Source of the DNA: Firmicutes bacterium UBA5420
Lineage (GTDB): Bacteria > Bacillota > Limnochordia > Darwinibacteriales > Darwinibacteriaceae
Direction of reading: 5' to 3'
NCBI GenBank assembly: GCA_002409455.1
Contig: DHNI01000097.1
Coordinates: 70,495-88,851, forward strand
Length of the DNA stretch: 18,357 nucleotides
The notes beneath the pieces were generated by a model. That model did not search any database, was not told where the DNA came from, and worked only from the letters and a program-made list of their open reading frames with translations. The position numbers and the translations under genes are program-made. Below, piece by piece: positions 14,516 through 18,357 of the stretch; positions within the stretch are counted from its first letter, which is position 1; every line of letters begins with the position of its first letter.

Positions 14516-14527
14516 TTCCCTAGGGAA
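14516..14527. repeat. Perfect 12-bp palindrome before the GerMN gene
   Basis: TTCCCTAGGGAA sits directly upstream of the ribosome binding site of the minus-strand GerMN gene. It could be an operator or an mRNA hairpin; no known factor is assigned. Confidence 0.4.
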
Positions 14528-14531
14528 AATG

Positions 14532-14592
14532 CCACCTCTAGTCTATCATATTTTCTCTTGCTAACAAATATATTTGGCAAGAGAAGAGGTGG
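14532..14592 (+). promoter_or_regulatory. Nested inverted repeat able to mask the spoIIP ribosome binding site
   Basis: Three arms in one 61-base stretch. CCACCTCT (14532-14539) is complementary to AGAGGTGG (14585-14592), which is the spoIIP Shine-Dalgarno. TTCTCTTGC (14553-14561) is complementary to GCAAGAGAA (14577-14585). The core CAAATATATTTG (14565-14576) is a perfect palindrome. As RNA these could stack into one long hairpin that hides the ribosome binding site. A weak sigma-E-like pair (TCATATT at 14546, CAAATATAT at 14565, short spacing) overlaps it. If transcription starts there, the first arm would not be in the mRNA. Confidence 0.5.
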
Positions 14593-14596
14593 TGAC

Positions 14597-15694
14597 ATGC
14601 GTTTTCGGCTCAGGAGGGTGTACTCTCGGATTCGCCGCCGTACCAAGACTCTAAATCAAGGCTTTCAAGTAATCCCCCTGATGGTTTTAGCGCTCCTTCT
14701 GTTGTCCCTCTCTCTGAGCGGGTACTATTTGCTTTTTAAGGAGAGTGGCTTTGACCATTCTTTGGCCAAACGCCTTCTTGATCAGGGAATGCCTACTACC
14801 GCCCGTAGCGTTGTTGCTGAGACTACTAGCGAACGATTCGATCTGGCGTCCTTTCTACACTGGCTTACCAGCTTTAATGTGCAGGATCCTTTGAGTCTTA
14901 TTGTGGCCACACTACCGGTTGCTCCCCATGGGGTTGTAGACATGAGGATGTGGGAAGAGCGTCCTTTTGTTTTTATTCAGGAGTTATCGTTTGCACCAGA
15001 TCCGGTGCGACCACCAGCGGCTCCCGATATTCCAAGAGATGAGCCGATCGAAGTGCCTCTTACAGGGTCTAGGGTGTTAATCTACCACACCCACACATCA
15101 GAGAACTATCTGGGACGAGCCGTCGCTTCAGGCCAGTCAACACAAGCCCATTATCAGTTTCGCAATATGGCCGATCCCACGATCACGGGCGTGATGGCAG
15201 TAGGCCGCCACCTGTCTAATGCACTGGCAAGTCTGGGAGTGCAGACTGTTCATGAAAGTCGTATTCACACCTTACCAACGATAAATAGTTCGTACAGTAA
15301 CTCAGAAAAGACGGTGCGCGAACTGCTTGCTAAGCAGAAAGACTTTGACATGGTCATTGACTTACATAGGGATGCCGGGGTACCTAATCCTACAGTGGTG
15401 ATCAACGGTCGCGAGGTTGCTCGTGTTGTACTTGTGGTAGGAACAGCACAGAATATACCTTTGACTCATCCCAATTTCCAGAAGAATCTAGATTTTGCCT
15501 ATAAGATAAAAAGTGTGTGTGATGCTATGTATCCTGGCCTTATGCGTCCTGTACAGGTACACAAAGAGGCGAGATATAATCAACACCTACATCCTGCAAG
15601 CGTAATTGTAGAGCTGGGATCGGTGGAAAACACTTTGGAGGAAGCTTTGTTGGCAGCTGAATTGTTGGCCAGTGTTTTGGTTAAGGTGCTCTAA
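14597..15694 (+). CDS. spoIIP: SpoIIP, forespore-engulfment peptidoglycan amidase/endopeptidase
   Basis: SpoIIP works with SpoIID and SpoIIM in the mother cell, cutting stem peptides and cross-links from peptidoglycan so that the membrane can engulf the forespore. The protein (365 residues from ATG 14597) has a basic N-terminus, one membrane segment at about 24-47, a spacer and the SpoIIP amidase domain. Zinc-site motifs are visible: YHTHTSENY from residue 163, IDLHRDAG with H257, and VIVELGSVENTLEEA with E339. ATG 14597 is chosen because AGAGGTGG ends 4 bases before it. The longer frame from TTG 14558 lies in the inverted repeat and has no ribosome binding site. It follows gpr as in Bacillus, but with the GerMN gene between. 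In Bacillus spoIIP is under sigma-E; only a weak match is seen here. Confidence 0.94.
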   Translation: MRFRLRRVYSRIRRRTKTLNQGFQVIPLMVLALLLLSLSLSGYYLLFKESGFDHSLAKRLLDQGMPTTARSVVAETTSERFDLASFLHWLTSFNVQDPLSLIVATLPVAPHGVVDMRMWEERPFVFIQELSFAPDPVRPPAAPDIPRDEPIEVPLTGSRVLIYHTHTSENYLGRAVASGQSTQAHYQFRNMADPTITGVMAVGRHLSNALASLGVQTVHESRIHTLPTINSSYSNSEKTVRELLAKQKDFDMVIDLHRDAGVPNPTVVINGREVARVVLVVGTAQNIPLTHPNFQKNLDFAYKIKSVCDAMYPGLMRPVQVHKEARYNQHLHPASVIVELGSVENTLEEALLAAELLASVLVKVL

Positions 15695-15757
15695 CAGGAT
15701 TTAGCTCTTCGAAGGCGAATCTTTCAAGTTGTTGGCCACAAAGAGGAGCGAGAAGGA

Positions 15758-17335
15758 TTGGAGAACGAAAACAGGGAACAGGTAGCGAAAGCTGCCTCCA
15801 TTGTAATGCTAGCTATTTTGATTAGTCGTATTCTTGGATTTATTCGTGAAAGGGCTGTGGCAGAAGTTTTTGGTAGGACTGCGACCACAGACGTATTTTT
15901 TGCCGCCTTTGCACTGCCAGATCTGATGTATCAGCTCTTAATAGGGGGAGCCTTGAGTTCCGCCTTTATTCCTGTTTTTACCCAGTATCTGGCTCAGGAT
16001 GAGGAGAAGGAAGCGTGGCACGTAGCCAGTGTCTTTTTGAATACTACCGTTTTGATCCTATTGCTTGTCATGATTCTCGGTGTAATATTCACTCCGTATC
16101 TCGCACCCTTAGTAGGTGTAGGATTTTCTGGTGAACAAAGGGAGCTGTTAGTACTACTGATGCGAGTGACTTTCCCAGCCGTGTTCTTCACGGCCTTGGC
16201 AGGACTTTGCATGGGGGTACTCCACTCCTACCAGAAATTTCTTTTGCCGGCCCTTGGCCCTATCGTTTACAACTTGGGCCAGATTTTGGGCGCCTATATC
16301 TTAGGACCCATTATCGGCATTATGGGTATGGCGGTTGGAACAGTCTTTGGCGCTTTAGGTAACGTATCCATCCAGTTTCCTGCAGTTTTCCGTAGCGCAA
16401 AAGCATATTATCGGCCCATTCTGGATTTTAAGCATCCGGGTATTCGCCGCATGGGCATGCTGATGCTCCCCGCAATTTTGGGGCTATCTATCTCTCAAGT
16501 GAATGTCATTATTAGCCAGAATCTGGCTTCCACGTTGGAGACGGGATCCATTGTGGCTCTTCGTTTGGCTAATCGTCTAATCAATTTTCCGTTAGGCATC
16601 TTTGCTATGGGTATTTCTACTGCCGTCTTTCCTACTCTGGCTCGTCTCACGGCTCGAGGGCAGAAGGAGGAGTTTAGCCGAACCCTCTCTTTTGGTCTCC
16701 GAATTGTCTTTTTTATCACCATCCCTTCTGCTCTTGGTATGGCCTTCTTAAGGGTGCCCATCGTCCGTTTACTTTTTGAGAGCGGTGAATTTTTCGCGGC
16801 TGACACCCTGGCCACAGCCTTTGCCCTGCTTTTTTATGTACCTGGTTTAATTGCACAGGCCGCGCTGCAAGTGACAACGCGTGGTTTTTACTCCTTGCAG
16901 GATACGAAGACCCCTGTAAAAATTGGCTTTGCTACTGTGGTGCTTAATTTCTTGTTAAGTCTGGCCTTCTTAAATTGGACAGACCTTGGCGCGGGAGGTT
17001 TAGCCTTCGCCTATTCACTAAGCTCCATATTTAACATGATTCTTGCTCTGGGAATCTTGGGCAAACGCCTTGCTGGGCTCATAGATAAACGGCTTTGGAG
17101 CACCTTCATTAAATCTACCATTGCTTCGTTAGCCATGGGCGTGAGCGCTTATTTTACCGCCTCTGCTATTGCAGCGCATCTGTCTACGGCATCAAAACTG
17201 GCGCAGCTACTGCAAACCTTCGCGGCCATTGGTGTAGGCGTTGTCGTTTATCTCATTCTCAGTGTGATCTTGAGAATGGAGGAAACCCAGTTTCTCTTAG
17301 GGCTCGTAAAGAACAAACTTAGGGCTAGGAGCTAA
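15758..17335 (+). CDS. murJ: MurJ/MviN-type lipid II flippase
   Basis: MurJ moves lipid II across the membrane for peptidoglycan synthesis. The 525-residue, roughly 14-helix protein belongs to the MOP superfamily, MviN branch. Typical blocks are SRILGFIRERAVAEVFG (residues 23-39), TDVFFAAFALPDL (44-56), GALSSAFIPVFTQYL (64-78), LGLSISQVNVIISQ (241-254), ANRLINFPLGIF (271-282) and GFYSLQDTKTPVK. Compared with E. coli MurJ, R18, R24, D39 and R270 have counterparts (R24, R30, D45, R273), but R52 and E57 correspond to Y58 and G63. The start is TTG 15758 with AGGAG 9 bases before it. It sits 63 bases after spoIIP, without a terminator between, so joint transcription is possible. A sporulation-linked flippase cannot be excluded. 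Confidence 0.9.
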   Translation: MENENREQVAKAASIVMLAILISRILGFIRERAVAEVFGRTATTDVFFAAFALPDLMYQLLIGGALSSAFIPVFTQYLAQDEEKEAWHVASVFLNTTVLILLLVMILGVIFTPYLAPLVGVGFSGEQRELLVLLMRVTFPAVFFTALAGLCMGVLHSYQKFLLPALGPIVYNLGQILGAYILGPIIGIMGMAVGTVFGALGNVSIQFPAVFRSAKAYYRPILDFKHPGIRRMGMLMLPAILGLSISQVNVIISQNLASTLETGSIVALRLANRLINFPLGIFAMGISTAVFPTLARLTARGQKEEFSRTLSFGLRIVFFITIPSALGMAFLRVPIVRLLFESGEFFAADTLATAFALLFYVPGLIAQAALQVTTRGFYSLQDTKTPVKIGFATVVLNFLLSLAFLNWTDLGAGGLAFAYSLSSIFNMILALGILGKRLAGLIDKRLWSTFIKSTIASLAMGVSAYFTASAIAAHLSTASKLAQLLQTFAAIGVGVVVYLILSVILRMEETQFLLGLVKNKLRARS

Positions 17336-17347
17336 TGCGCTATTGTT

Positions 17348-17375
17348 TTGCGATCGACCCTTCCTATGTTATAAT
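17348..17375 (+). promoter_or_regulatory. Sigma-A promoter of lepA
   Basis: TTGCGA (17348-17353), 16-base spacer, consensus TATAAT (17370-17375) with an extended TGT, the same -10 form as at rpsT. It leaves a leader of about 30 bases and shows lepA does not depend on the spoIIP-murJ transcript. Confidence 0.75.
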
Positions 17376-17412
17376 GTGATCAGACTATTCTTATAAAGGA
17401 ATTGGTAAACGT

Positions 17413-18357
17413 ATGGTTCAAAAGAACATCCGCAACTTTTGCATAATTGCCCATATCGACCATGGAAAATCTACATTGGCTGACAGAATCTTGGAACATA
17501 CAGGGGCTGTTAGCAAACGGGAAATGTCTGAACAGGTTCTAGACTCCATGGATCTTGAGCGCGAGCGGGGAATAACGATAAAACTAAAGGCCGTTCGTTT
17601 GACATATCGGGCTAAAGATGGTCAAGATTATACCTTGAATCTAATCGACACGCCTGGGCATGTAGATTTCTCCTATGAAGTATCGCGCAGCCTCGCTGCT
17701 TGTGAGGGAGCATTGCTCGTGATTGACGCTTCGCAGGGTATTGAAGCCCAGACTCTAGCAAATCTCTACTTAGCCTTAGATCATGATTTGGAGATTATTC
17801 CAGTGATCAACAAGATCGATCTTCCCAATGCTGATCCCGACCGAGTTATTAAAGAGCTTGAGGATAATATCGGTATCCCTGGCGAAGAAGCCGTCTTGGT
17901 CAGTGCCCGTACAGGAGTAGGTATTGAGGATATCTTGGAGACAATTGTGGAGCGTATTCCTGCCCCTAAGGGGGATCTAGATGCTCCAACCCGTGCCATG
18001 ATTTTTGATTCGCACTATGATCAATACCGTGGTGCGGTTGCTTATGCTAGAGTGGTTGATGGCATCATTCGGGTGGGCGAGATCATTCAGATGATGAGCT
18101 CGGGCCGCAAGTTTGAGGTCACTGATCTTGGTGTACTGCGCCCGAACTTGGTAAGGGTAGAATCTTTGGGGCCTGGTGATGTTGGGTGTGTTATAGCGAG
18201 CATGAAGGATGTGCGGGATACCCGCGTGGGTGATACCATCACAATCGCTTCTAGACCTGCTAAAGAACCCTTAGGAGGCTATCGCCCGGCCAAGCCCATG
18301 GTGTATTGCGGCTTGTATCCTGTGGTAAACGAGGAGTATACCGATCTTAGAGAGGCC
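17413..18357 (+). CDS. lepA: Elongation factor 4 (LepA), N-terminal 315 codons, 3' end outside window
   Basis: LepA is a ribosome-bound translational GTPase that affects initiation and back-translocation. The frame is open from ATG 17413 to the last base, giving 315 of about 600 residues. GTPase motifs are in order: G1 AHIDHGKST (13-21), G2 RGIT (52-55), G3 DTPGH (79-83), G4 NKID (133-136) and G5 SA in VLVSARTG (about 162-169). The beta-barrel domain follows from about residue 192 ([18 protein letters not shown]), then the start of the next domain ([11 protein letters not shown]). The motif spacing and [16 protein letters not shown] separate LepA from EF-G and TypA. AAAGGA precedes the ATG, and the gene has its own promoter. 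The position after spoIIP matches Bacillus apart from murJ. Confidence 0.97.
   Translation, partial: MVQKNIRNFCIIAHIDHGKSTLADRILEHTGAVSKREMSEQVLDSMDLERERGITIKLKAVRLTYRAKDGQDYTLNLIDTPGHVDFSYEVSRSLAACEGALLVIDASQGIEAQTLANLYLALDHDLEIIPVINKIDLPNADPDRVIKELEDNIGIPGEEAVLVSARTGVGIEDILETIVERIPAPKGDLDAPTRAMIFDSHYDQYRGAVAYARVVDGIIRVGEIIQMMSSGRKFEVTDLGVLRPNLVRVESLGPGDVGCVIASMKDVRDTRVGDTITIASRPAKEPLGGYRPAKPMVYCGLYPVVNEEYTDLREA

Noticed and set aside
14558..14596. Longer spoIIP start at TTG 14558
   Set aside because: No ribosome binding site, and the codons lie in the inverted-repeat region; ATG 14597 has a good site and fits the membrane-anchor position.

Overview
The window comes from an endospore-forming Firmicute (Bacillota), most likely an anaerobic Clostridia-like or deeper-branching lineage. 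It encodes an alpha/beta-type small acid-soluble spore protein, the SASP-specific protease Gpr, the forespore-engulfment amidase SpoIIP and a GerMN-domain protein. Shine-Dalgarno sites are strong and GTG and TTG starts are frequent. Base composition is moderate and I see no codon-usage break. Genus cannot be assigned from the sequence alone.

Layout. Positions 1-3670 hold a co-directional housekeeping operon: the 3' end of obg, then yhbY (yqeI), nadD, an LCP-family cell-wall ligase gene, rsfS (yqeL) and yqeM, closed by a clear terminator. Positions 3696-3968 hold a SASP gene on the minus strand. Positions 4169-8667 are a four-gene Rnf-like operon (rnfC, an rnfD-rnfG fusion, rnfE, rnfA), again closed by a terminator. 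Positions 8809-12471 hold comEA, comEC and holA behind a good sigma-A promoter. Next come rpsT (minus), gpr (plus), a GerMN-domain gene (minus), spoIIP (plus), murJ (plus) and the first 315 codons of lepA (plus), which runs off the right edge. With the Rnf operon, the SASP gene, the LCP gene, the GerMN gene and murJ taken out, the order matches the Bacillus yqeI-nadD-yqeL-yqeM-comEA-comEC-holA-rpsT-gpr-spoIIP-lepA neighbourhood. yqeK, comER and comEB are missing from their usual places.

The most unusual part is the Rnf-like operon. RnfC looks normal (Gly-rich nucleotide/flavin site and two 4Fe-4S motifs). RnfD and RnfG are fused into one 678-residue protein with three FMN-binding domains outside the membrane part instead of one. 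RnfE and RnfA lack all the cysteines that hold the intramembrane 2Fe-2S cluster in known Rnf and Nqr complexes. No rnfB lies in the operon. Read together, the ferredoxin-to-membrane-cluster branch is gone, while NADH-RnfC-RnfD-RnfG plus extra flavins remains. My inference is a flavin-based complex that exchanges electrons between cytoplasmic NAD(H) and acceptors or donors outside the membrane, rather than a ferredoxin:NAD+ oxidoreductase. The absence of cysteines and of rnfB is seen directly; the function is a hypothesis.

Two regulatory signals also deserve attention: a nested inverted repeat that can pair with the spoIIP Shine-Dalgarno sequence, and a palindrome with Rex-like half-sites upstream of rnfC.
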